Below are positions 32,918-41,158 of a DNA stretch of 41,158 nt, one piece after another. The notes beneath the pieces were generated by a model, which was not told where the DNA came from, did no database searches, and saw only the letters and a program-made list of their open reading frames with translations. Source of the DNA: an uncultured Phascolarctobacterium sp. Its GTDB lineage: Bacteria > Bacillota > Negativicutes > Acidaminococcales > Acidaminococcaceae. The stretch's first letter is position 1. Every line of letters starts with the position of its first letter. The stretch covers positions 1-41,158 of the forward strand of contig NZ_CAJMEH010000013.1 of NCBI RefSeq assembly GCF_905212365.1. Direction: 5' to 3'. Both the position numbers and the translations under genes were made by a program.

Positions 32918-34174
32918 TTACGCTTCCTTATTCTTCTTTTCTTCCTTTAATTTATCAATAGCCATGGAAATAGCGGTCAGCGCTATCCGCAGCTTATTTT
33001 CTGTTCTCGTTGAAGCAAAACGGTGCTCCTGGCAATACACCACGTCCTCCGTAGCCACGGCGATATACACAAGCCCTACCGGCTTGCCCTCGCTGGCGCT
33101 TGGCCCGGCGTTGCCCGTAATGCTGACGCCCAAATCGCTGCCCAGCAGACGGCGCACGCCTGCGGCCATTTCGCAGGCCGTTTCTCTGCTGACGGCGCCA
33201 TAGCGGCTCAAGGTATCCTGCTGCACGTTGATGAGCTTGTTTTTCGCCATATTGGTATAGGTTACTACGCTGCCCAGCAGGTATTCGCTGCTGCCCGGCA
33301 CGTCCGTAACCAAACTGCTGGCCAGGCCGCCGCTGCAGGATTCGGCAAAGGCAATTGTTTTGCCCTGCTTCAGCAGCTCCTGGCCTAAACATGCAGCCAA
33401 AGTGGCGTCATCCACACCGTAAATATATTCGTCGACATACTGGCGCACCTGCTGCTCGCAAGTATCCAGCATAGCCTTAGCCTGCGCTTCACCGGCAGCC
33501 TTAGCCGTTAAGCGCACCAAAATTTCGCCGTAGCGGGCATACAAAGCAATCGTCGGATTGCTTTGGGCCATAATTAAAGCGTCCAGCTTTTCCGCCGCCA
33601 GCGATTCGCCCAAGCCGCGCAAATGCAGCGTGCGGGACAAAATAACGCCATGGTCGGCAAAGCGGCGCAGCAAGCGGGGCCACAGCTGCTTTTCACACAC
33701 GTCCGTCAGCTCGGAGGGAGGCCCTGGCAGCAGAATAAAAAGCTTGTCCTGATATTCCAGCCACAGTCCCGGCGCAGTTCCCACATCGTTCTGCAGTATT
33801 TCCGCCCCCAAAGGCACATAGGCCTGCTTATCGTTATTGGCCGGGCGGCAGACGCCTTTTTTGGCAAAATAAGCGTCGATGCGTCCCCAGGTGTCCAAAT
33901 CCAGATAGCTTTCCGTATGGCACACCTGCATCACCATTTCTTTGGTAATGTCGCCGCGGGTAGGCCCCAAGCCGCCGCTAGTAATAATAATATCGGCGCG
34001 CTCCATGGCCTTTTCCAGCACCGCCAGCATACGCTCCGGGTTATCGCCCACCGTAGTGTGGTACAAAACGTCGAAGCCCATGCTGTTCAGCCTGCGGGAA
34101 AGATACTGCACATTAGTATTAAGAATTTCGCCCAGCAGCAGTTCAGTTCCTGTCGTTATGATCTCTGCCTTCAT
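32918..34174 (-). CDS. cinA: CinA-family protein (nicotinamide-nucleotide amidohydrolase)
   Basis: The start at 34174 (MKAEIITTGTELLLG, 418 residues) is preferred because GGAGG is seven bases upstream, while the ATG two codons earlier is too close to it. The N-terminal domain (1-170) is the MoaB-like CinA fold, with SGGLGPTRGDIT. The C-terminal domain (about 250-418) is the PncC-type NMN deamidase with AESCSGGLASSLVTDVPG and SITGNAGPSA. It salvages NMN and is competence-damage related in Gram-positives. recA and pgsA, its usual neighbours, are missing here. Confidence 0.93.
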   Translation of the reverse strand: MKAEIITTGTELLLGEILNTNVQYLSRRLNSMGFDVLYHTTVGDNPERMLAVLEKAMERADIIITSGGLGPTRGDITKEMVMQVCHTESYLDLDTWGRIDAYFAKKGVCRPANNDKQAYVPLGAEILQNDVGTAPGLWLEYQDKLFILLPGPPSELTDVCEKQLWPRLLRRFADHGVILSRTLHLRGLGESLAAEKLDALIMAQSNPTIALYARYGEILVRLTAKAAGEAQAKAMLDTCEQQVRQYVDEYIYGVDDATLAACLGQELLKQGKTIAFAESCSGGLASSLVTDVPGSSEYLLGSVVTYTNMAKNKLINVQQDTLSRYGAVSRETACEMAAGVRRLLGSDLGVSITGNAGPSASEGKPVGLVYIAVATEDVVYCQEHRFASTRTENKLRIALTAISMAIDKLKEEKKNKEA

Positions 34175-34205
34175 TTTCATCCCTCCAGCCGCAACGGAGC
34201 GTCTT

Positions 34206-35528
34206 TTACAGCTCCTGCTCAGCCACCATTTCGTAAGTAAAGCCCTGTAAAATGCGGGTCCTTACCATCTGTCCAATCTCCAGCTCTCCGGCATTTTCAA
34301 TAAAGATGGTGCCGTCGATTTCCGGAGCCTCGTGCTGGCTGCGGCCATAGGCCAAATGCTCCTCGTCGAAGCCCTCGACCAAAACCTCCAGCACTTCATC
34401 CTCTCTCTCCCGGTGAATTTCCTCCGAAATACCGGCCTGCAGCGCCATCAGCTCGTGATAGCGGCTTTCCTTAATTTCCGGCGCAATCTGGTTTTCCATA
34501 GCGCCTGCCACCGTGCCCTCCTCCTGAGAGTATTGGAACACACCGGCGTTTTCAAAGCGCTGCTGCTCTACAAAATCCATCAACTCGGCAAAATCATTAT
34601 CCGTTTCACCGGGGAAGCCCACAATAAAGGTAGTACGAATGGTAATGCCGGGTATGCGGGTACGCAGCTTTTGCAGCAGCATTTCCACCTGCGCCCGCGT
34701 ATCATAGCGGTTCATGCTGGCCAGCAGGCTGTCGCTGGCGTGCTGCAAGGGAATATCGATATATTTGCACACCTTGTTCAAAGAGGCAAAGGCGTCGATG
34801 AGCTCGTCGGTAAAATTATTGGGATACAGATACATAACCCGTATCCAGCGGACGCCCTCCAGCTCGTTCAAATCGCGCAGCAGCTGGGGCAGCAGCAGCT
34901 TGCCGTATAAATCCTCGCCGTAGCGCGTAGTATCCTGCGCCACTACGATAAGCTCCTTAACGCCGCTGGCAGCCAAGGCTCTGGCTTCCGCCATAACCTC
35001 CTCGTAAGGGCGGGAGGTATAAGGGCCCCGCAGCTGAGGAATGATGCAGTAGGAGCAGCAGTTATCGCAGCCCTCGGCAATCTTCAAATATGCCATATAG
35101 CTGGGCGTGGTCAGCATACGCGGCGGCAGGGGCACGTTCTTGCTTTCCAGCTTGCGCAGGTGCTTCAGCCGTTTGCCGTGCATCACCTGCTCGATAACCC
35201 AGGCGATATCCGTAAAGCAGTCGGTGCCGACGATAGCGTCCACCTCCGGCATGCTCTCAAACAATTCGTCAGCATAGCGCTGGCCCAGGCAGCCGGTCAT
35301 CACCAAATATTGGCAGCTACCGCTCTTTTTATATTCTGCCATCTGTAAAATAGTGCCGATGGATTCCTCCTTGGCGCTTTCGATAAAGCCGCAGGTATTG
35401 ACGATAATCAAATCTGCTTCCGCCGGGTCGTTCGTGATATCCAGCTGCTTTTCGCGAATCAGCCCCAGCATTACCTCTGAATCCACAAGATTTTTAGGAC
35501 AGCCCAAGCTGACCATACCTATTTTCAT
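34206..35528 (-). CDS. rimO: Ribosomal protein S12 methylthiotransferase RimO
   Basis: This 440-residue radical SAM enzyme has the MTTase N-terminal cysteines Cys10, Cys46 and Cys80 for the auxiliary cluster. The radical SAM motif is CxxxCxxC at Cys154, Cys158 and Cys161 (AEGCDNCCSYCIIP), and a TRAM domain lies at the C-terminus (about 370-440). The sequence SLGCPKNLVDSE identifies the RimO branch rather than MiaB or MtaB. It methylthiolates an aspartate of S12. It lies just upstream of cinA. Confidence 0.95.
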   Translation of the reverse strand: MKIGMVSLGCPKNLVDSEVMLGLIREKQLDITNDPAEADLIIVNTCGFIESAKEESIGTILQMAEYKKSGSCQYLVMTGCLGQRYADELFESMPEVDAIVGTDCFTDIAWVIEQVMHGKRLKHLRKLESKNVPLPPRMLTTPSYMAYLKIAEGCDNCCSYCIIPQLRGPYTSRPYEEVMAEARALAASGVKELIVVAQDTTRYGEDLYGKLLLPQLLRDLNELEGVRWIRVMYLYPNNFTDELIDAFASLNKVCKYIDIPLQHASDSLLASMNRYDTRAQVEMLLQKLRTRIPGITIRTTFIVGFPGETDNDFAELMDFVEQQRFENAGVFQYSQEEGTVAGAMENQIAPEIKESRYHELMALQAGISEEIHREREDEVLEVLVEGFDEEHLAYGRSQHEAPEIDGTIFIENAGELEIGQMVRTRILQGFTYEMVAEQEL

Positions 35529-35539
35529 TCTGTATCCTC

Positions 35540-36532
35540 CTACTTGCTAAAGCGTACTCTTTCCAGCCATTTCTTAGTCAAGGCTTCCTGCGCGGCAGGC
35601 TGCAAATAGCTTTTGTTCAGCCACAGCTTGGACGCATCGGCCGCGCCGCCCTCCAAGCCCCGCGGGAATAAAAAGAGGAAGCCCGTATTATTGGCCTGCG
35701 AAACGGCCTGCACCCTTTCGTCAGCCAGCAGCCATTCCATAAAGGCCAGCGCCTGCACCTCTTCGCCGCAGCTTTTAAAAAGCCCCACACAGTAAAGGTT
35801 GACCGGCGTGCCCTCTCTGGGCTGCACTACATAAGCCGGAAATTTATTTTCCAGATATTTAAAAACATAGCTCTGCCGGGTAATCGCTATATCCGCATCG
35901 CCAACCGCCGTCATGCGTACCGGCGTAAAGGGAAATTTAGCGTATTGCCCCACAAAGCGGTTGATATTCCACAAATAATTCAGCGATGTCGTCTCGCCCA
36001 TGGCGTCGGCAAAAGCGCCCAAAAAGTTTTGGGTGCTGCTGCTGTCCGACAAATTTTCCATCGCGATACGCAGCTGCTCGTTATTTTCCAAATCCACCCA
36101 GCCGGTCAAACTGCGCTGCCCTATAACGCGGGCAAACTGCTGATTGACCAAAAACACCGTCGGGTCGTAAAATACGCCGTACCAGCACAAATCGCCGTCC
36201 CGCAGCTTTTCCGGCAGCCTGTCGCCGGCGGCAAAGGCCACGGGCTTTAAGCTGCCCTCCAGCTTCAGCCGGTTCAGGGTGCGCTGCTCGGCCAGTACGA
36301 TATCCGGCTGCGGCGCGTCCTGCTTCAGCTCGTACACACCCTTAACCACAATTTTTTTCTCATTGCTTTCGTTAAAGCTGCGCAGCAAATCCTCTGTAAA
36401 TTTTTGGTCCAGCTCCGAATATACTGTTAAGATATGCTGTTCCTCTGCCTGCGCAGCCTCCTGCTTATCGCCGCAGCCGGCGGTCAAGCTCATGGCGGCC
36501 AGCAGCAGCGCCAGCGTCAGCCAACGTAACAT
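35540..36532 (-). CDS. Extracellular solute-binding lipoprotein (iron/Fbp-like type)
   Basis: The start at 36532 (MLRWLTLALLLAAMSLTAGC, 330 residues) has AAGG seven bases upstream. Longer readings to 36634 would run into the ygiQ gene. The lipobox LTAGC places a lipidated Cys20. The mature part has the class II periplasmic-binding-protein pattern (HILTVYSELDQKF, DIVLAEQRTLNRL, LCWYGVFYDPTVFLVN, MTAVGDADIAITRQSYV, FMEWLLADERVQ). It resembles ferric-ion or similar solute receptors. No permease or ATPase gene is adjacent, so its transporter partner is unknown. Confidence 0.85.
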   Translation of the reverse strand: MLRWLTLALLLAAMSLTAGCGDKQEAAQAEEQHILTVYSELDQKFTEDLLRSFNESNEKKIVVKGVYELKQDAPQPDIVLAEQRTLNRLKLEGSLKPVAFAAGDRLPEKLRDGDLCWYGVFYDPTVFLVNQQFARVIGQRSLTGWVDLENNEQLRIAMENLSDSSSTQNFLGAFADAMGETTSLNYLWNINRFVGQYAKFPFTPVRMTAVGDADIAITRQSYVFKYLENKFPAYVVQPREGTPVNLYCVGLFKSCGEEVQALAFMEWLLADERVQAVSQANNTGFLFLFPRGLEGGAADASKLWLNKSYLQPAAQEALTKKWLERVRFSK

Positions 36533-36549
36533 AATATAACCTTTCCGCT

Positions 36550-38400
36550 CTAAGAGCGCCTTTTTGGCCTGCGCGCCGCTTCCCTGGGCTTGCCGCCGCG
36601 GCGTCCGCTTTCCTGCTTTTCCGCCAGCAGGCATTTAGGCCCGCTGCCGATTAAATCCAAACGCCCGGCCTTTTGCAGCGCCTCTAGCACCAGCTGCCGG
36701 TTGCGCGGCGCTTTATACTGCATCAACGCCCGCTGCATAGCCTTATCGTGAGGATTGCGCGCTACAAAAACGCTTTGGCCGCTTTTGGGGTCCACACCGG
36801 AATAATACATGGCCGTGGCCTCGCTGCCCGGCGTAGGGATAAAATCCTGCACCTGCTCCGGCTGATGCTTGATATCCCGCAGGAATTCCGCCAGCTCGAC
36901 AGCGTTGTTCAGCGTACAGCCGGGGTGACTGCTGATAAAGTAAGGCACCAGATACTGGGGCAGCCCCAGCTCCTTATTTTTCTGCGCAAACAAGCGCATA
37001 AACTTCACATAAACCTCTTTGCCCGGCTTGCCCATGCGCTGCAGAACCGGCGGCGCAATATGCTCCGGAGCAATTTTCAAAAGACCGCTGATATGATAAC
37101 GGCACAGCTCGTCCAAAAATTCCTGCTTTTTATCCGCCAGCAAATAATCGTAGCGAATACCGCTGCGGATAAAGACCTTTTTCACACCCGGTAAAGCGCG
37201 TACCTTACGCAGCAAAGCAATATAATCGCTGTGGTCCGCGTCGATGTTGGGACAGGGCGACGGGAACAAGCATTGTCTGTCGCGGCACACGCCGTATTTC
37301 AGCTGCTTGGCGCAGGAGGTATGCCGGAAGTTGGCCGTAGGACCGCCAACATCGTGAATATAGCCCTTAAAGCCAGGCAGCCTGGTTAAAATTTTTGCCT
37401 CGCGCAGAATGGATTCATGGCTGCGCGCCTGAATGATGCGCCCCTGATGGGCGTGAATGGCGCAGAAGGCACAGCTGCCAAAGCAGCCGCGGCAGCTGAC
37501 GATGCTGAACTGCACCTCCTCCAAAGCCGCCACACCGCCCTGCGCGTCGTAGCTGGGGTGCCAGCTGCGCATATAGTCCAAATCGTAAATAGCGTCCATT
37601 TCCTCCTGTGTCAGAGGATAAACGGGCGGGTTCTGCACAATATATTTATTCTGCCCCCGCTGCACTACAGGCTTGCCGTAAAATGGATCCTGCTCCCTGC
37701 TCTGTAAATGGTAGGCCTGCGCGAAGAAACGCTTATCGTCCCTGATGGCCTTCCAGCCCGGCAGCTTGACATATTCCTCCTCCGGCAGCGTATCAGCAGC
37801 ATAAGCCGTTCCGCGGATATACCGCATATCCTCGATGCTGGCGCCGCCGCTTAAATAATCGGCGATTTCCACCACCTGCTTTTCACCCATGCCGTAAACC
37901 AAAAGGTCAGCGCCGCTGCTTTCCAAAATCGAAGGCAGCAGCCTGTTTTCCCAGTAATCATAATGCACAAAGCGGCGCAGGCTGGCTTCAATGCCGCCGA
38001 TAATCACCGGCAGGTCGGGCCACAGCCTTTTGACCATTTGGGCGTAAACCGCCGTAGCATGGTCAGGACGCTTGCCTACAGCGCCGCCCGCCGTATATTT
38101 ATCAACGCTGCGTTCATGCTTGGCCGCCGTATAGCGGCACAGCATGGAATCCAGATTGCCGCCGGATATGAGCACGCCTAAGCGCGGCTTGCCCAGCGCA
38201 GCAAAATATTCAGGTTTTTCCCAACGCGGCTGGCATAAAAGCGCCACCTTGTAGCCCTGCGACTCCAGCACGCGACAGATAACTGCCGGGCCAAAGGAGG
38301 GGTGATCCACATAGGCGTCGCCGCTGACGAACAGAAAGTCCAGCTGCTCCCAACCGCGCTCCGCAATTTCCTCCTTGGAAATTGGTAAAAATTGCTTCAT
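36550..38400 (-). CDS. YgiQ-family radical SAM protein
   Basis: This 616-residue protein has the YgiQ layout: N-terminal FVSGDAYVDHPSFG, the radical SAM CxxxCxxC at Cys306, Cys310 and Cys313 (CRGCFGSCAFC), FIRSGIRYD and KIAPEHIAPPVL. A lysine/arginine-rich tail ends it. The family has B12-binding-like N-terminal features but no proven reaction. A GGAG lies six bases before the ATG. It is inserted between rodZ-like and rimO genes, and is followed by the solute-binding lipoprotein after 17 bases. Confidence 0.92.
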   Translation of the reverse strand: MKQFLPISKEEIAERGWEQLDFLFVSGDAYVDHPSFGPAVICRVLESQGYKVALLCQPRWEKPEYFAALGKPRLGVLISGGNLDSMLCRYTAAKHERSVDKYTAGGAVGKRPDHATAVYAQMVKRLWPDLPVIIGGIEASLRRFVHYDYWENRLLPSILESSGADLLVYGMGEKQVVEIADYLSGGASIEDMRYIRGTAYAADTLPEEEYVKLPGWKAIRDDKRFFAQAYHLQSREQDPFYGKPVVQRGQNKYIVQNPPVYPLTQEEMDAIYDLDYMRSWHPSYDAQGGVAALEEVQFSIVSCRGCFGSCAFCAIHAHQGRIIQARSHESILREAKILTRLPGFKGYIHDVGGPTANFRHTSCAKQLKYGVCRDRQCLFPSPCPNIDADHSDYIALLRKVRALPGVKKVFIRSGIRYDYLLADKKQEFLDELCRYHISGLLKIAPEHIAPPVLQRMGKPGKEVYVKFMRLFAQKNKELGLPQYLVPYFISSHPGCTLNNAVELAEFLRDIKHQPEQVQDFIPTPGSEATAMYYSGVDPKSGQSVFVARNPHDKAMQRALMQYKAPRNRQLVLEALQKAGRLDLIGSGPKCLLAEKQESGRRGGKPREAARRPKRRS

Positions 38401-38409
38401 CAGATTCTC

Positions 38410-39165
38410 CTACTTTAATCTGTTATAGGTTTTCACGGCCACGCCATGCTCGCCCTGCATATCCACGGGCTCGCCGTTGACCTTTACGCTCATAACGCCT
38501 ATATTGCCGTATTTTATAATTAGCTTATCCTTAGCCTCATAGCTTCTTTTATCCTTAGGCTGCAGCATACCGGCAAAAATTTCCTTGCCGTCGGCGTTGA
38601 CCTCCAACCAGCAGGGGCCATTGGCCTCCATCTCCACTACTACCTTATCCAATACTGCGGGAGCAGGCTTTGGCTCCTCCGCTGCCGTTGGCGTACTCTG
38701 CGGACGGTTCTTAAAATAATCTATGGCTTGGGGTACGGCAAAATAGCCGCCTGCTAAAACCACGACTACGGCCAGACCTGCCAAACACTGCCGAAGCGAA
38801 AAGCTCGGCAGCTCCACACGTCCGGTACCGCTGCCAATATCTCTTTTTTCCTTGAGCTGAATATTCAGGCGCACCTTATCCACCTCGCGGATACCGGCGC
38901 TGCGCACGGAATCCTTAGCCACACCGGCGACCGCAGCCTTGTACATATCCACCAGCTCCGGCCCGTTCAGTCCCAGATAATTGCCGTAATTACGAATGAT
39001 GCCCTTCAGGAACACTTCACCCGGAGTTTTATCGTATTCCTCCTTTTCCACAGCCTCCAGATAACGGCTGCGGATGCTGGTTCCCTTTTCCACCTCTGCC
39101 AAGGACAGGCCCTTGGCCAGGCGTGCTTCCCGCAAAATCGCACCAACGGTTTTTTCAGTATCCAT
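38410..39165 (-). CDS. RodZ-like helix-turn-helix membrane protein
   Basis: The start at 39165 (MDTEKTVGAILREARLAKGL, 251 residues) has GGAGG eight bases upstream. The longer frame would start with GTG. Residues 5-70 form an HTH_25 (Xre-type) domain with TSIRSRYLEAVEKEEYDKTP. One TM lies at about 125-150 (CLAGLAVVVVLAGGYF). The periplasmic C-terminus is a DUF4115 domain (about 180-251), with CWLEVNADGKEIFAGML. RodZ tethers MreB for cell-shape control; ymfM-type homologues next to ftsK are common in Firmicutes. Confidence 0.88.
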   Translation of the reverse strand: MDTEKTVGAILREARLAKGLSLAEVEKGTSIRSRYLEAVEKEEYDKTPGEVFLKGIIRNYGNYLGLNGPELVDMYKAAVAGVAKDSVRSAGIREVDKVRLNIQLKEKRDIGSGTGRVELPSFSLRQCLAGLAVVVVLAGGYFAVPQAIDYFKNRPQSTPTAAEEPKPAPAVLDKVVVEMEANGPCWLEVNADGKEIFAGMLQPKDKRSYEAKDKLIIKYGNIGVMSVKVNGEPVDMQGEHGVAVKTYNRLK

Positions 39166-39182
39166 TGCCAGTACCTCCACCT

Positions 39183-41158
39183 TTATTCACGCTTCAGGAA
39201 GCGCTCCTCCGCCTCCTGCCTTGACATAATAACCTCGCGGGGCTTGCTGCCCACGGACTGGCCAACAATGCCCAGCTCCTCCATAGTATCCACCAGACGG
39301 GCCGCGCGGGTATAGCCGATGCGAAAGCGCCGCTGCAGCATCGAGCTGGAGGCCTGCCCCATATCCAGTACCAGATTTAAAGCGTCCTCGAAAAGCTCGT
39401 CCTCCATAGGCGAGGACGGCATATTTTCCTCCGCTCCGCCGTTGCGGCCATCGCATTCCAGCTCCTGCTGGGTCACTTCCTCACTGTAATTAACGGGTAT
39501 GGACTGTTGAACGATAAAGTCCACTATATTATTAATTTCGGCGTCAGTCACAAAAGCGCCCTGCACACGCACGGGCTTGTTGAAGCCGATAGGATAAAAC
39601 AGCATATCGCCCTTTCCCAGCAGCTTTTCCGCGCCGCCCATATCGATAATGGTACGGGAATCAGTCTGCGAGGAAACGGCGAACGCTATGCGCGAAGGAA
39701 TATTGGCCTTTACGATACCGGTAATAACGTCCACAGAAGGACGCTGCGTAGCCAAAATCAAATGAATACCGGCGGCGCGCGCCTTCTGCGCCAAACGCAG
39801 AATGGCGTCCTCCACGTCCACCTTAGCTACCATCATCAAATCGGACAGCTCGTCGATAATGATAACGATAAAAGGCATCTTTTCCTGTGCCTGCGCGTTG
39901 TAGCTATTAATTTCGCGCACATGATTATCCGCAAACAGCTTATAGCGCCGCTCCATTTCAGCCACAGCCCAGTGCAGGGCGGAGGCAGCCTTTTTCGGCT
40001 CTGTCACAACAGGCGTCAGCAAATGTGGGATACCGTTATAATTGGACAGCTCCACCACCTTAGGGTCCACTAAAATCAGCTTGACCTCCTCCGGGCGGGC
40101 CTTATATAAAATTCCTGTAATAATCGTATTGATGCATACGGATTTGCCGGAACCGGTAGAGCCTGCTACCAGCAAATGAGGCATCTTGGACAAATCCGCG
40201 GAAATAATATTGCCGCTGATATCCTTGCCCAAGCCGATGCACAGCCGCGACGGCGCATTACGTACCTTCGCGTCGTCCACCACCTCGCGGAAGCAGACCG
40301 TATCGTTTTTCGTATTAGGCGCTTCGATACCGATGGCTGATTTGCCGGGAATGGGTGCTTCAATACGCACGCCGGGAGCGGCCAGACGCAGGGCAATATC
40401 GTCTGCAAGATTGACTACGGAGCTTACCTTGACGCCGGGCGCTGGCTCCAATTCAAAGCGCGTAACGGAAGGCCCGCGGGTCACGGCGATAACATTGGCG
40501 CGGACACGGAAATCCTTCAAGGTCTGCTCCAAAACGGCGCACTGCTCCATAATATCCTTCTGATAGGAAACCGGGTCGCTAACCTTGGGCATATCCAAAA
40601 GCTCCAGCGGCGGCAGTATATAATCCGAACCCTGCTGCGGCGCTTCCTCCTGCTTCACAGCAGCGGCTGCCGCTGCGGGTGCAGGCGCAGTCTGCTCCGG
40701 GTGAATTTTTTCCGCGCTGTCAAAAATTTCTATGCGGCGCGGTTCCTCCGTCTGCGGCACAGGCCGTTCTGCCGGACGAACAGGCTGCGGCTTCTGTGCC
40801 AGCTGCTCGCGGTATTCATTATGAATAACGGAACGCGGCTCCGGCTGAGGCTCTGCCAAACGCGGCGGCTCCTCCTCCGGCACGCTTTCCTCCAAAAAGC
40901 GGCGGGACGGCATTGGCACGGGCACGTCGTCATAATTAATTATAGGACGCAGCACAACGGCAGGCTTCCTCTCCGTCTGCCATTCCGGTACCTGGATAGG
41001 GTCCTGCTCCACCTCCTGCTTCACAGGCTCCTGCTCATACACGCTGCTGTTAAAGCTCAATATCTGCTTAAACGAAGATTTCTTTTCAATGCCGTCGGTA
41101 AAAGCGCCGAACTCGCCGCTGCGGTATACGTTTTGAATCGGGCTGCCATTGGCCGCTC
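39183..41158 (-). CDS. DNA translocase FtsK/SpoIIIE, C-terminal two thirds (start outside window)
   Basis: The frame stays open to the window edge (visible upstream residues GSPIQNVYRSGEFGAFTDG). The apparent start at 41060 is an internal TTG, so the 5' end with the membrane helices is missing. The visible part has a Pro/Glu/Ala-rich linker, a motor domain with Walker A GSTGSGKSVC, LILVDPKVVELSNYNG, IVIIIDELSDLMMVAK and GGAEKLLGKGDMLF, and a C-terminal winged-helix gamma domain (DALNLVLDMGQASSSMLQRR). It pumps chromosomal DNA at the division septum. It lies 17 bases upstream of the RodZ-like gene. Confidence 0.94.
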   Translation of the reverse strand, partial: AANGSPIQNVYRSGEFGAFTDGIEKKSSFKQILSFNSSVYEQEPVKQEVEQDPIQVPEWQTERKPAVVLRPIINYDDVPVPMPSRRFLEESVPEEEPPRLAEPQPEPRSVIHNEYREQLAQKPQPVRPAERPVPQTEEPRRIEIFDSAEKIHPEQTAPAPAAAAAAVKQEEAPQQGSDYILPPLELLDMPKVSDPVSYQKDIMEQCAVLEQTLKDFRVRANVIAVTRGPSVTRFELEPAPGVKVSSVVNLADDIALRLAAPGVRIEAPIPGKSAIGIEAPNTKNDTVCFREVVDDAKVRNAPSRLCIGLGKDISGNIISADLSKMPHLLVAGSTGSGKSVCINTIITGILYKARPEEVKLILVDPKVVELSNYNGIPHLLTPVVTEPKKAASALHWAVAEMERRYKLFADNHVREINSYNAQAQEKMPFIVIIIDELSDLMMVAKVDVEDAILRLAQKARAAGIHLILATQRPSVDVITGIVKANIPSRIAFAVSSQTDSRTIIDMGGAEKLLGKGDMLFYPIGFNKPVRVQGAFVTDAEINNIVDFIVQQSIPVNYSEEVTQQELECDGRNGGAEENMPSSPMEDELFEDALNLVLDMGQASSSMLQRRFRIGYTRAARLVDTMEELGIVGQSVGSKPREVIMSRQEAEERFLKRE

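Noticed and set aside
41060..41158. Start of the FtsK gene at 41060
   Set aside because: That codon is TTG with no ribosome binding site. The frame stays open to the window edge and the membrane domain is missing, so the gene is partial.

Overview
The window reads as a chromosomal segment of a GC-rich anaerobic member of the Firmicutes, most likely Negativicutes (an Acidaminococcaceae/Phascolarctobacterium-like gut bacterium). This placement is an inference from gene content: TrmK, YhaM, YqeG, MutS2, SpoIIIE/FtsK-RodZ-RimO-CinA order, HflX, ZapA and a TctA/TctB transporter. No rRNA or marker was available to confirm it. All protein-coding genes that I accept as intact are on the minus strand. 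The only plus-strand genes are a tRNA-Ala and a KilA-N pseudogene.

Layout from right to left, in the direction of transcription. (a) 41158-26139: FtsK/SpoIIIE (cut by the window edge), a RodZ-like protein, a YgiQ radical SAM protein, a solute-binding lipoprotein, RimO, CinA, a DEAD-box helicase, an HflX GTPase with an extra N-terminal domain, a methionine gamma-lyase-like PLP enzyme, TctB and TctA, ending in a hairpin terminator. (b) 25992-15555: GltX with a good promoter, a secreted chagasin-type inhibitor, ZapA, a U32/RlhA-like protein, MutS2, a class I aminotransferase and a P-loop nucleoside kinase, ending in a strong terminator. (c) 14640-15540: tRNA-Ala(GGC) with a consensus promoter, a 25-bp copy of its 3' end 90 bp downstream, three hairpins and a decayed KilA-N gene. 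This looks like the scar of an element integrated at a tRNA. (d) 14621-9153: an AT-rich accessory island holding a WYL-domain regulator, tiny ORFs, two YaaW/DUF3944-like paralogues and two glycine/alanine-rich membrane proteins of unknown function, ending in a terminator. (e) 9032-4147: an ABC exporter, TrmK, Nif3-like, YhaM-like exonuclease and a YgjP-like metalloprotease. (f) 4009-1: a PhoP/PhoR-like two-component system, YqeG phosphatase, a nitrilase-family amidase and the start of an exported protein.

Several housekeeping genes share an RNA/ribosome theme: TrmK, GltX, the RlhA-like U32 protein, RimO, the DEAD-box helicase, HflX, MutS2 and YhaM. The least explained part is island (d). It is compact, mostly membrane-directed, compositionally distinct and headed by a WYL regulator, a regulator type often seen with defence or mobile-element functions. 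It lies beside a tRNA integration scar. I consider it the best candidate here for an undescribed system, but its function cannot be read from the sequence.
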